The notes beneath the pieces were generated by a model, which was given only the letters and a program-made list of their open reading frames with translations, had not been told where the DNA came from and searched no databases. From assembly GCA_045659265.1 (NCBI GenBank), contig JAZOWO010000085.1, forward strand, positions 1 to 18,504: a DNA stretch of 18,504 nt, given 5' to 3'. Made by a program: the position numbers and the translations under genes. Positions 1 through 5,802 of this stretch are shown here, in pieces. This DNA comes from UMGS1649 sp045659265. Its GTDB lineage: Bacteria; Bacillota; Clostridia; TANB77; CAG-465. Within the stretch, counting starts at the first letter, position 1, and every line of letters begins with the position of its first letter.

Positions 1-291
1 TATTTTACCTTCTTCTAGCTTAATTAAAGAGTTAAATTTATTCTCGGCGTTTCTGGCTTCAGTTAATATATTCTTTACATATACTAATAACACTTTACCT
101 TCTTCGGTTAGAGTAACACCTTTTTTAGTACGTATAAAAAGCACCCCTCCTAAGTTTGTTTCTAATGTGTGTATTGCTTTAGTTACCGCAGGTTGTGAAA
201 TATATAATTCCTCTGCGGCTTTAGTTATATTTCCAACAGTTGCTACTGTATAAAATACTTTATATAAATTTAAATCTATATCGTTTCCCAT
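1..291 (-). CDS. LysR-family transcriptional regulator, N-terminal part (cut by window start)
   Basis: The 97 visible codons read MGNDIDLNLYKVFYTVATVG and onward, with a winged helix-turn-helix at about residues 4-65. They include the typical LysR recognition segment (AAEELYISQPAVTKAIHTLE, about 25-44) and the wing IRTKKGVTLTEEGK (about 53-66). The coinducer-binding domain lies outside the window. The ATG at 291 is preceded by a GGTGAT ribosome binding site and a good promoter. The gene is divergent from the nitrilase/coaB/WG operon, the usual LysR arrangement in which the regulator controls its divergent neighbour in response to a small metabolite. Family assignment is from sequence; target and effector are inference. 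Confidence 0.93.
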   Translation of the reverse strand, partial: MGNDIDLNLYKVFYTVATVGNITKAAEELYISQPAVTKAIHTLETNLGGVLFIRTKKGVTLTEEGKVLLVYVKNILTEARNAENKFNSLIKLEEGKI

Positions 292-308
292 AACATATCA
301 CCAAAACA

Positions 309-337
309 ATTATACTCCACCTTTTATCACTTTTCAA
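309..337 (-). promoter_or_regulatory. Promoter of the LysR-family gene
   Basis: On the minus strand a -35 TTGAAA (332-337) and a perfect -10 TATAAT (309-314) are separated by 17 bases. They read towards the LysR-family start codon at 291. Confidence 0.7.
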
Positions 338-344
338 GATTATC

Positions 345-359
345 ATAACCATTAGTTAT
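345..359. promoter_or_regulatory. Candidate LysR-type operator (ATAAC-N5-GTTAT)
   Basis: ATAACCATTAGTTAT is a perfect interrupted palindrome and contains the LysR T-N11-A signature. Its centre lies about 65 bases upstream of the start point predicted for the divergent operon and just upstream of the lysR -35 box. That is the classical position of a LysR recognition site controlling both directions. Confidence 0.6.
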
Positions 360-381
360 GGTTTATATAAATATTATGTAT

Positions 382-410
382 TTGTGTTATGATGTTTACA
401 GAGTTATACT
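382..410 (+). promoter_or_regulatory. Candidate promoter of the nitrilase-coaB-WG operon
   Basis: TTGTGT (382-387), a 17-base spacer and TATACT (405-410). Transcription would begin near 417, at the start of the strong GGAGGTGAT ribosome binding site (417-425), giving an unusually short leader. The weak -35 fits a promoter needing activation by the LysR-type regulator. Confidence 0.5.
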
Positions 411-428
411 GTTAGTGGAGGTGATAAT

Positions 429-1286
429 ATGCTAACAAATAATTATTTAGCGGTACTCGTATTTCAATTGAAATTACACATTAAATGTACACATGAAAAA
501 GATTATCTCGTTGTAGATGATACTTACCACAAACAAATCCAAAAATGTATCGAAATCATCAAAGAAACAAACCCGGACATTGTAGTTTTTCCTGAAATGT
601 CTGCCACCAAAGAATACGCAGATACAATGCTTGAACTTTCAAAAACAGGCAAGCTGATTGTATTTGGTAGCATCTACGCAGGAACAACCAACTACACTAC
701 AATTTATCAAAATGGTGAACTCTATTTAATCGCAAAAAGATTCCCTTGTGGAAGCGAACCTATGGTAAGATTTGCACCAAAGATTACCCCAAACGAATTC
801 ATTAAAGATTATCTTCACGAGCATGAATTCCACGTGAAAGGAAATAAAATATATATCCTTAACTGTTTGGAGTATTATGAAACTGCATATCTAATTGCAA
901 GAGATGCTGAACTTTCCAAAAATCTATTTGGATTTATTGTTCCTTGTAGCAATTCTAATCCAACCGTATTTATGGATGAATCTCGTGCAATCCATAATCA
1001 CAATGAACATATTTACTCTTTTGTAGCAAATAGAATTCGTGGTGATGAAACCATTCGTTATGGAAGAAGCTATATCTTGGGCCCTATCCAATACCATGAA
1101 AAAGATTGGATGAAGGAAGAAGGTATTGAATCTCATGACCATAACGCAGGCATCCTTACTCTAGATAAAGACACTCCTTCTTTCGCATATGGCAAATATG
1201 CAAATGGACGTGAAATCTCTAGATTTGGAAGAAGCGATAACTACCTTAACACCCCCTGTGGTGTAGTTGTAAAGAATTTACTTTAA
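429..1286 (+). CDS. Carbon-nitrogen hydrolase (nitrilase superfamily) protein
   Basis: A 285-residue protein carrying the nitrilase-superfamily Glu-Lys-Cys triad in order and at roughly family spacing. The glutamate is in DIVVFPEMS (E56), the lysine in LIAKRF (K103) and the nucleophile is probably the cysteine of ILNCLEYYE (C146). Later segments, NRIRG and YGRSYILGP, match the family's conserved Asn-Arg and Gly-Ser-Pro strands. Such enzymes cleave amides or nitriles through a cysteine thioester. The substrate cannot be read from sequence. The gene is first in an operon with coaB, so an amide in pantothenate or CoA metabolism is attractive but inferred. It starts at an ATG with GGAGGTGAT just upstream. 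The stretch around the cysteine is divergent, so annotation tools could miss the family. C-ending codons are more frequent here than in the origin-proximal core genes. Confidence 0.75.
   Translation: MLTNNYLAVLVFQLKLHIKCTHEKDYLVVDDTYHKQIQKCIEIIKETNPDIVVFPEMSATKEYADTMLELSKTGKLIVFGSIYAGTTNYTTIYQNGELYLIAKRFPCGSEPMVRFAPKITPNEFIKDYLHEHEFHVKGNKIYILNCLEYYETAYLIARDAELSKNLFGFIVPCSNSNPTVFMDESRAIHNHNEHIYSFVANRIRGDETIRYGRSYILGPIQYHEKDWMKEEGIESHDHNAGILTLDKDTPSFAYGKYANGREISRFGRSDNYLNTPCGVVVKNLL
826..841. promoter_or_regulatory. Degenerate parS-like sequence
   Basis: AATTCCACGTGAAAGG contains CACGTGAAA inside the nitrilase-family gene. It matches only the centre of the parS consensus TGTTTCACGTGAAACA and could occur by chance. 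It is listed because stronger sites occur at 9872, 12142 and 13776. Confidence 0.2.
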
Positions 1287-1300
1287 CGGAGGATTTAATT

Positions 1301-2068
1301 ATGAAAAAGAATATTATTATTGATGCAGGCCCTACAAATGAAAGAATCGATGCAGTGATGAAAATTACAAACATGTCTACTGGTGCTCTTGGTAGCATTA
1401 TTGCAGATACAGTGCTTACCAACTTTGGAGATGAAATTGAAAATCTTTTCTATATCTCCACAAAGCTTTCGTACAAACCCAGAGTTACAAGTGACAAGGT
1501 AAGATTCATCACAGTAGAATCTACCGATGATCTTATCCATGCATTGGATGAACTCTTTGCAAACTATACAATTGATGCAATCGTACACTCCGCAGCAGTC
1601 GGAGACTACAAAGGTAGATATGTTGTTCGTGCAGAGGATATTGTAGATGAAATCGCAAGTGAAGATTTCACAAATCTTAACGCAGAAGAAAAACGTGAAA
1701 AACTTATGAACATCTTCACCGCACCTAAAGCGATTCTTCACGATGAAAGCAAAATCTCTTCGTATGAGCCTAACCTTATGGTTATGCTTGACCTTACTCC
1801 TAAGGTTATTTCACGTATCAAAAAATGGAGCCCTACAACCAAGCTTATTGGTTTCAAACTCCTTGAAGGTGTAAGTGAAGATGAACTTTACGATGTGGCA
1901 AGCAAACTTCTTCATAAGAACAACGCGGATTATATCGTAGCAAATCTGCTCGATAGAATCGGCGGTGGAAAACACTTTGCAATGATTATTAACAAGGACG
2001 GTGTTCTTCATAGATGCAATACCAAACCTGAAATTGCAAATGTTATTTCACATCTTATCTTCAACTAA
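1301..2068 (+). CDS. coaB: Phosphopantothenate--cysteine ligase (stand-alone CoaB)
   Basis: A 255-residue protein resembling the single-domain CoaB of streptococci. It would join 4'-phosphopantothenate and cysteine, with nucleotide activation, to make phosphopantothenoylcysteine in cytoplasmic CoA synthesis. Visible family segments are the nucleotide-binding loop ITNMSTGALG (22-31), HSAAVGDY (96-103), KISS (151-154), IGFKLLEGV (183-191) and ADYIVANLL (209-217). There is no CoaC decarboxylase domain, so CoaC must be encoded elsewhere. Compared with the streptococcal type there is an extra acidic/basic stretch at about 110-145. The gene starts 15 bases after the nitrilase-family stop, behind GGAGG, so the two are probably co-transcribed. 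I cannot tell whether it is the only CoaB of the cell or a second copy. Confidence 0.85.
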   Translation: MKKNIIIDAGPTNERIDAVMKITNMSTGALGSIIADTVLTNFGDEIENLFYISTKLSYKPRVTSDKVRFITVESTDDLIHALDELFANYTIDAIVHSAAVGDYKGRYVVRAEDIVDEIASEDFTNLNAEEKREKLMNIFTAPKAILHDESKISSYEPNLMVMLDLTPKVISRIKKWSPTTKLIGFKLLEGVSEDELYDVASKLLHKNNADYIVANLLDRIGGGKHFAMIINKDGVLHRCNTKPEIANVISHLIFN

Positions 2069-2103
2069 ATAAAACATTTCACATTAACGTAAAGGATAAT
2101 AAC

Positions 2104-2733
2104 ATGGAAAACAAGAAATATGATTATGTATCTAATTTCTACTCTGGTTTCGCAACAGTAAGAATTGGCCACAAATGGGGATTTATTGATGAGACCGGAA
2201 AAGAAATCTGCCCTATCAAATATGAATTCCCAGATAACAAAAGACTCGGCACTTTTTGGGAAGGCTTTGCTGTTGTAGGCGCACCTAATGGAAAGTTTGT
2301 AGAAGTCTGTGGCATTAAGTGTGAGTGTTTGGGATTTGGATATATCAACACACAAGGCGAAGAAATGTGTCCATTCATTTACACTGCAGCCTGCGATTTC
2401 AACGATGGCGTTGCCTGGGTGAGAGATGAAAACATGAAATGGTTGCTTATTAACAACAAATTTGAAACTCTTACCAAAAGGACTTATGATAAAATTCATG
2501 ATTTCTTCTATGGCTTTGCTGTTGTTGAACTTGATGGAAAATTTGGTTTTATTAACAAATCTGGAGAAGAAGTTTGTGAAATAAAATACAAATCTATGAG
2601 TTGCTTCAACGAATATGGATATGCTCAAATTACTTTTCCTAACACCAAATTTGACAGAACTTACTGGATTGACACAGAGGGTAAAGAATATTTTCTTTAC
2701 TTTGACTCGAATGAGATGCAAACTTTGAACTAA
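2104..2733 (+). CDS. WG-repeat protein
   Basis: A 209-residue protein built from about four WG (beta-hairpin) repeats: KWGFIDETGKEICPIKYE (about 23-40), GFGYINTQGEEMCPFIYT (about 77-94), a degenerate unit KWLLINNKFETLTKRTYD, and KFGFINKSGEEVCEIKYKS (about 144-162). No signal peptide or membrane segment is evident, so it is probably cytoplasmic. WG repeats are found in proteins of varied and mostly unknown function and are usually taken as binding modules. Its ATG follows AAAGGAT and lies 35 bases after the coaB stop, so it is probably the third gene of the LysR-controlled operon. Convergent terminator hairpins follow. Molecular function is unknown. Confidence 0.8.
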   Translation: MENKKYDYVSNFYSGFATVRIGHKWGFIDETGKEICPIKYEFPDNKRLGTFWEGFAVVGAPNGKFVEVCGIKCECLGFGYINTQGEEMCPFIYTAACDFNDGVAWVRDENMKWLLINNKFETLTKRTYDKIHDFFYGFAVVELDGKFGFINKSGEEVCEIKYKSMSCFNEYGYAQITFPNTKFDRTYWIDTEGKEYFLYFDSNEMQTLN

Positions 2734-2764
2734 AGGTTGATAAAAAAATTGATAAAAACAAAAC

Positions 2765-2794
2765 GAACCGTTTCAGCTATTGCTGAGACGGTTC
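2765..2794. terminator. Bidirectional intrinsic terminator
   Basis: A 13-bp hairpin (GAACCGTTTCAGC, loop TATT, GCTGAGACGGTTC) with one G-T pair. It lies between the convergent WG-repeat gene and the leftward gene ending at 2821, with T-rich sequence on both sides in the two reading directions. Confidence 0.75.
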
Positions 2795-2820
2795 TTAATT
2801 TACATCTTTTATTATGTTTG

Positions 2821-3741
2821 TTATATTTCTTCAGGAGTTTGAGGTTCAATAGGATTATTTTTTACTTCTTCTTCACTTTCTATAATTTCTGTTGCTGAGT
2901 CTTCTATAGTTTTGCTTTCATCTCTTAATTTATCCATAAACGCATCTCCAGCATCATGTTCTAGCTCAGTAGAATCTACTTCCGGATTGCCTTGTTCAGT
3001 TACTTCAACTTTTCCAAATACGCTTTTGATTTTGTTTTTTATTTTTCCAAACATTTCAACAATCTTATTAAAGCCAAATTTAGATTTTGATTCATCTATT
3101 ACCTGTGGTAATGTGGTTTGAATGTCTTTTTCTTCACCTAACAATTCCGGATGCAACTCACAAAATCTAGCTAATTCTACATACTCCATTTCATATTTGT
3201 CTGATTTAAGTTCTTCAATTCTCTCACTATAATCCATTCTATAGAAAGCACCAGTTTTTTCTTGTTCTCTTGCCAACCAAAAGTTCACGATATCATATTT
3301 TGATGAAATCATTTCACCAGTTTCTTTATTTCTTATTACACATACTCTTAATTGTTCTGGTGAAATTGGCCTGTCTGTATATGCATCATATGGCTTTGTT
3401 TCTACTCTATGTTCTTCGGCAATGCACTCGCCATCAAACACTAAGTATACTCCTTGGCCCTCCCAATCTTCAAAGTCTTTAGCTTGTTGAAGTTCATGAA
3501 TAGCTTTTAAACTACGCTCATTAAAACCCTCTTCATTAACACGTCCCTCAGCCATTCTAGAATATATTCCATGTACTCCTATAAACATTTTCGTAGCACC
3601 TTGAGAACCAACAGAATACGAAACCTTTGCTCCTACTTGATCTCCTATTATAGAACAATTTGTCCCAAAAGTTGGTTGTAAACCTTGTTCTAAAATAGTT
3701 CTTAAATATTTATTTTTTGTAAAATGAAAACACTCTTTCAT
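2821..3741 (-). CDS. Uncharacterised protein with FHFT...IL..GL..-type N-terminus
   Basis: A 306-residue protein. I chose the ATG at 3741 (MKECFHFTKNKYL) over the longer reading from 3789 because AGGAGA lies 8 bases upstream of it. The N-terminal part (FHFTKNKYLRTILEQGLQP, then a G-rich stretch with SVGSQG) resembles proteins of Clostridia whose starts read 'yFHfT...nL.sI...GL.P..G'. That pattern recalls the opening of ADP-ribosyltransferase-like folds such as DarT, but I cannot see a full catalytic set, so no activity is assigned. Residues about 210-306 are highly charged, acidic and Lys-rich and look disordered. There is no signal peptide or membrane segment. It is convergent with the WG operon and has no operon partner. 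Confidence 0.7.
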   Translation of the reverse strand: MKECFHFTKNKYLRTILEQGLQPTFGTNCSIIGDQVGAKVSYSVGSQGATKMFIGVHGIYSRMAEGRVNEEGFNERSLKAIHELQQAKDFEDWEGQGVYLVFDGECIAEEHRVETKPYDAYTDRPISPEQLRVCVIRNKETGEMISSKYDIVNFWLAREQEKTGAFYRMDYSERIEELKSDKYEMEYVELARFCELHPELLGEEKDIQTTLPQVIDESKSKFGFNKIVEMFGKIKNKIKSVFGKVEVTEQGNPEVDSTELEHDAGDAFMDKLRDESKTIEDSATEIIESEEEVKNNPIEPQTPEEI

Positions 3742-3824
3742 AAATTTTCTCCTATTAATAGCATTTAAACCATGTCTATATAGTATCATGTACTTAATCT
3801 TTTAACAATACCATAAAAACAAAC

Positions 3825-3853
3825 AACGACAAGATTCTAAAAATCTTGTCGTT
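3825..3853 (-). terminator. Intrinsic terminator, probably the original tRNA-Ser terminator
   Basis: A perfect 12-bp stem (AACGACAAGATT / AATCTTGTCGTT) with a 5-base loop, followed on the minus strand by GTTTGTTTTTATGG. It lies 4 bases beyond the repeated tRNA-Ser 3' end at 3858-3874, exactly where the terminator of an uninterrupted tRNA-Ser gene would be expected. Confidence 0.75.
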
Positions 3854-3857
3854 TATG

Positions 3858-3874
3858 TTTGGCGGAGAGTGAGG
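3858..3874 (-). repeat. 17-bp direct repeat of the tRNA-Ser(GCU) 3' end (distal att-like copy)
   Basis: TTTGGCGGAGAGTGAGG on the plus strand is identical to 5526-5542. Read on the minus strand it is the end of the T-stem, the full 3' acceptor strand, G and CCA of tRNA-Ser(GCU) plus AA. The rest of the tRNA is absent here. This is the pattern left at the far end of an element integrated into a tRNA 3' end. Confidence 0.8.
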
Positions 3875-3975
3875 CGCTTACCGACAAAGACACGCTCCTA
3901 TTAAAGCTAATTTTTAGCTCAGAATACTTTATACAAGCCTTATCCAAGCTTTTTACTATTTATTTCTAAAGTTTT

Positions 3976-3999
3976 AGAGACTGAACAAATTCAGTCTCT
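3976..3999 (-). terminator. Hairpin downstream of the PAP2-like gene
   Basis: A perfect 10-bp stem (AGAGACTGAA / TTCAGTCTCT) with loop CAAA, 26 bases beyond the stop of the leftward PAP2-like gene. The following minus-strand sequence is only weakly T-rich, so termination efficiency is uncertain. Confidence 0.55.
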
Positions 4000-4025
4000 T
4001 TACTTAATTTTTAGTTAATATATAA

Positions 4026-4679
4026 TTAATCTTCTTTTATTATTTTTTCTATTATTGAATGCAATGTAGTTAATAGTGATATTGATATTATTATTCCACC
4101 TACAATATCTGTAAAGCAAAGAACTCCAGATATCAATCTACCTATAATCGTAACTAAAATAACAAGAGTAGATACTATATTAATAAATTTTGAAAACTTA
4201 TTCTTAAACAGCTTCTTATTTATTATAATTGAACTTCCACATAAACATATAGTCATTAATGTATGCGATGAAGGATAAGACGCTTCTAAATAGCCATTCA
4301 TTAGTATTGGTCTATAATTAATTATTACTTTTTCAAATAATACATATATAGTTATCACTACAATATAAAATATACCTAATATTATAATTTCTTTATCTAC
4401 TTTAAATAGGCTCTTTCTTTTTACTAATTGGATGACGCCTATAATAGCATACACAATTGCGATAAAAATAGGAACTAATCCTAACCAATCCGTAATATGG
4501 TACCATACCATATTTACACCTATAGATTTAAATATTAACATGTTAACTTTTGCAAATCCAATACTAGTTTCGTTTGCTCCAACTAGTTGCACATCTACTA
4601 CTTTAACTAAAATTGTAAATACTATTGCTAATAAAATTAAAATTGTACTAACTAAAAAATTACTTTTTCCCTTTTTCAT
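4026..4679 (-). CDS. PAP2-like membrane protein with altered catalytic motif
   Basis: A 217-residue protein with about six hydrophobic membrane segments and the layout of PAP2 lipid-phosphate phosphatases, which dephosphorylate lipids such as phosphatidic acid or undecaprenyl pyrophosphate. Motif 1 is EKVIINYRP (K117 to P124; one residue shorter than the usual KX6RP) and motif 2 is YPSSHT (135-140, H139). Motif 3 should read R-X5-H-X3-D; here it is GRLISGVLCFTD, with leucine 187 (codon CTT) where the nucleophilic histidine (CAT or CAC) belongs. R181 and D191 are kept. Loss of this histidine is expected to abolish phosphatase activity, so the protein is inactive, has another role, or is decaying. 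The ATG follows AAAGGAG, which sits in an inverted repeat. It lies downstream of the XRE gene in the putative island. Confidence 0.8.
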   Translation of the reverse strand: MKKGKSNFLVSTILILLAIVFTILVKVVDVQLVGANETSIGFAKVNMLIFKSIGVNMVWYHITDWLGLVPIFIAIVYAIIGVIQLVKRKSLFKVDKEIIILGIFYIVVITIYVLFEKVIINYRPILMNGYLEASYPSSHTLMTICLCGSSIIINKKLFKNKFSKFINIVSTLVILVTIIGRLISGVLCFTDIVGGIIISISLLTTLHSIIEKIIKED

Positions 4680-4718
4680 AATAAACTCCTTTCAGGTTAA
4701 TCCCAAAAGGAGTTTATT
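4680..4718 (-). promoter_or_regulatory. Perfect inverted repeat covering the ribosome binding site and -10 box of the PAP2-like gene
   Basis: AATAAACTCCTTT (4680-4692) and AAAGGAGTTTATT (4706-4718) are exact complements around a 13-base spacer. On the minus strand the second arm of the RNA contains the AAAGGAG ribosome binding site directly before the ATG at 4679. The first arm overlaps the predicted -10 box. It could act as a protein-binding operator or as an mRNA hairpin hiding the ribosome binding site. There is no T-run, so it is not a terminator. Confidence 0.6.
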
Positions 4719-4743
4719 ATATATATTCTAATGAGTAAAGAAA
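4716..4743 (-). promoter_or_regulatory. Candidate promoter of the PAP2-like gene
   Basis: Minus-strand TTTCTT (4738-4743), a 16-base spacer and TATAAT (4716-4721). The -35 overlaps a small palindrome AAAGAAA-C-TTTCTTT (4737-4751) and the -10 overlaps the larger inverted repeat, so it looks like a repressible promoter. Confidence 0.4.
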
Positions 4744-4802
4744 CTTTCTTTCACATCACTATTTTATTTGACACTTTTAGTAACATTACACTTTTTAAGG
4801 TT

Positions 4803-5429
4803 TTATAGAACTTCTTTTTTATTAGATATATTTTTAATTACTATAGCAACTTTTATTATTAATATAATAAAAATAATTGAAGTTAAATAAGTTTGCCTTG
4901 ACATTGCAAAAAACAATATTGAAAGCGTTTGCACTATAAGAGATATTATATTAATAATTCTTTGTACTTTTTTATTATCTATAAAATTTATTATAATCTC
5001 AATTATACCTATTAATGATAAAACCAAAAGAAAAACAATATGCCCCACCTTTAACAAACTACTTATTTCATTTGCATTAAATAATGATACTGAATAAACA
5101 AAACTTTCTGTTTTTTTAGCATATAAAGGTAAAAATATAAACAATATACTTATTACATCTAATAATCCATATATTAAATTATTAGCTTTCTTTATATTAG
5201 TATTATTTTCACTCTTTGCAATACCTATTATTTCTTCACTAGATAATAGTTCATCTATTGTTATATTAAATATATTGGCAATTTCTTTTAATGAATCTAT
5301 ATTGGGATATCCTTTTCCACTTTCCCATTTTGATACAGCAGTTCTTGATACATATAATTTTTCAGCTAATTCTTCCTGTGTCCAATTATTTTGATTCCTT
5401 AATTTTTGTATTTTTTCTCCAAAATTCAT
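4803..5429 (-). CDS. XRE-family regulator with C-terminal membrane domain
   Basis: A 208-residue protein. Residues 1-62 form a Cro/CI-type helix-turn-helix (GEKIQKLRNQNNWTQEELAE, then VSRTAVSKWESGKGYPNIDS and IDELLSSEE). From about residue 80 there are four hydrophobic stretches (about 85-105, 128-150, 156-177 and 180-198), so the DNA-binding domain is probably tethered to the membrane. Such HTH-membrane proteins are common in Firmicutes beside small membrane or transporter genes that they may regulate. The ATG at 5429 has AAGGA 8 bases upstream. It precedes the PAP2-like gene in the same direction inside the putative tRNA-Ser island, and that gene's promoter with its palindromes is a natural candidate target. 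Function is inferred from domains only. Confidence 0.85.
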   Translation of the reverse strand: MNFGEKIQKLRNQNNWTQEELAEKLYVSRTAVSKWESGKGYPNIDSLKEIANIFNITIDELLSSEEIIGIAKSENNTNIKKANNLIYGLLDVISILFIFLPLYAKKTESFVYSVSLFNANEISSLLKVGHIVFLLVLSLIGIIEIIINFIDNKKVQRIINIISLIVQTLSILFFAMSRQTYLTSIIFIILIIKVAIVIKNISNKKEVL

Positions 5430-5461
5430 TATACCATTCCTTACATAAAAACATCTTTCTT

Positions 5462-5489
5462 ATTATACTATGATTTTATACAAATTAAA
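5462..5489 (-). promoter_or_regulatory. Candidate promoter of the XRE-type gene
   Basis: Minus-strand TATAAT at 5462-5467 with TTTAAT at 5484-5489 (16-base spacer), upstream of the ATG at 5429. The -10 is good and the -35 weak. Confidence 0.4.
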
Positions 5490-5525
5490 AGTCAAAAAAA
5501 TAACACTATCTAATGATAATGCTAC

Positions 5526-5542
5526 TTTGGCGGAGAGTGAGG
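5526..5542 (-). repeat. 17-bp direct repeat at the tRNA-Ser(GCU) 3' end (proximal att-like copy)
   Basis: Identical to 3858-3874. Fifteen of the bases are the 3' end of the intact tRNA-Ser(GCU) and two lie just beyond its CCA. Confidence 0.8.
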
Positions 5543-5620
5543 GATTCGAACCCTCGCTGCCCGAATTTGGACACTAACTGTTTAGCAAACAGTCCCCTTC
5601 GGCCTCTTGGGTAACTCTCC
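5528..5620 (-). tRNA. tRNA-Ser (anticodon GCU)
   Basis: A 93-base gene with a 7-bp acceptor stem (GGAGAGT / ACTCTCC), encoded CCA, anticodon loop TTGCTAA closed by ACTGT/ACAGT, the long variable arm of class II serine tRNAs, and T-loop GGTTCGAATCC. It reads AGC and AGU codons. It lies downstream of tRNA-Ser(UGA), probably in one transcript. Its 3' end is the duplicated segment bounding the putative island. Confidence 0.96.
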
Positions 5621-5629
5621 ATATAAATT

Positions 5630-5650
5630 AAGGAAGCCTTAAGCTTCCTT
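5630..5650 (-). terminator. Hairpin between the two tRNA-Ser genes
   Basis: A perfect 8-bp stem (AAGGAAGC / GCTTCCTT) with loop CTTAA, 5 bases after the 3' end of tRNA-Ser(UGA). The following minus-strand sequence is AATTTATAT, so it may be a weak terminator or an RNA-processing signal. Confidence 0.4.
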
Positions 5651-5654
5651 TATG

Positions 5655-5743
5655 TGGCGGAAGAGGTAGGATTCGAACCCACGGTGCCTTTCGACATCAC
5701 CAGTTTTCAAGACTGGCTCCTTAAACCACTCGGACACTCTTCC
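5655..5743 (-). tRNA. tRNA-Ser (anticodon UGA)
   Basis: An 89-base gene with acceptor stem GGAAGAG / CTCTTCC, encoded CCA, anticodon loop CTTGAAA closed by CCAGT/ACTGG, a long class II variable arm and T-loop GGTTCGAATCC. It reads UCA and related codons. A consensus promoter lies directly upstream. Confidence 0.96.
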
Positions 5744-5758
5744 TTAAGTACATGACTA

Positions 5759-5786
5759 ATTATACCAAATTTATAATTAATGTCAA
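5759..5786 (-). promoter_or_regulatory. Promoter of the tRNA-Ser pair
   Basis: Minus-strand TTGACA (5781-5786), a 16-base spacer and TATAAT (5759-5764), both perfect consensus. The start point would fall around 5752, a few bases before the tRNA-Ser(UGA) 5' end. Confidence 0.85.
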
Positions 5787-5802
5787 GACTTTTTTTATCA
5801 TT

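Larger units (their letters stand above)
3858..5542. mobile_element. Putative tRNA-Ser-integrated mini-island or remnant
   Basis: A 1.67-kb segment bounded by 17-bp direct repeats of the tRNA-Ser(GCU) 3' end. The tRNA is intact at one end and its probable terminator lies outside the other end. It holds only an XRE-type membrane regulator and a PAP2-like protein, is markedly AT-rich, and has no integrase. Either it is a decayed element, or it is a small element mobilised in trans, or the repeat is a relic of a deleted second tRNA-Ser. Confidence 0.45.

Noticed and set aside
1295..1741. Minus-strand open frame of 148 codons
   Set aside because: It lies fully antisense to coaB, its product is Cys/Phe/Ile-rich without family features, and it has no ribosome binding site.
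2065..2721. Minus-strand open frame of 218 codons
   Set aside because: It is antisense to the WG-repeat gene, which has clear repeats and a good ribosome binding site; the antisense reading has neither.
3742..3789. N-terminal extension of the gene ending at 2821
   Set aside because: There is no ribosome binding site before 3789, while the ATG at 3741 has AGGAGA at good spacing.
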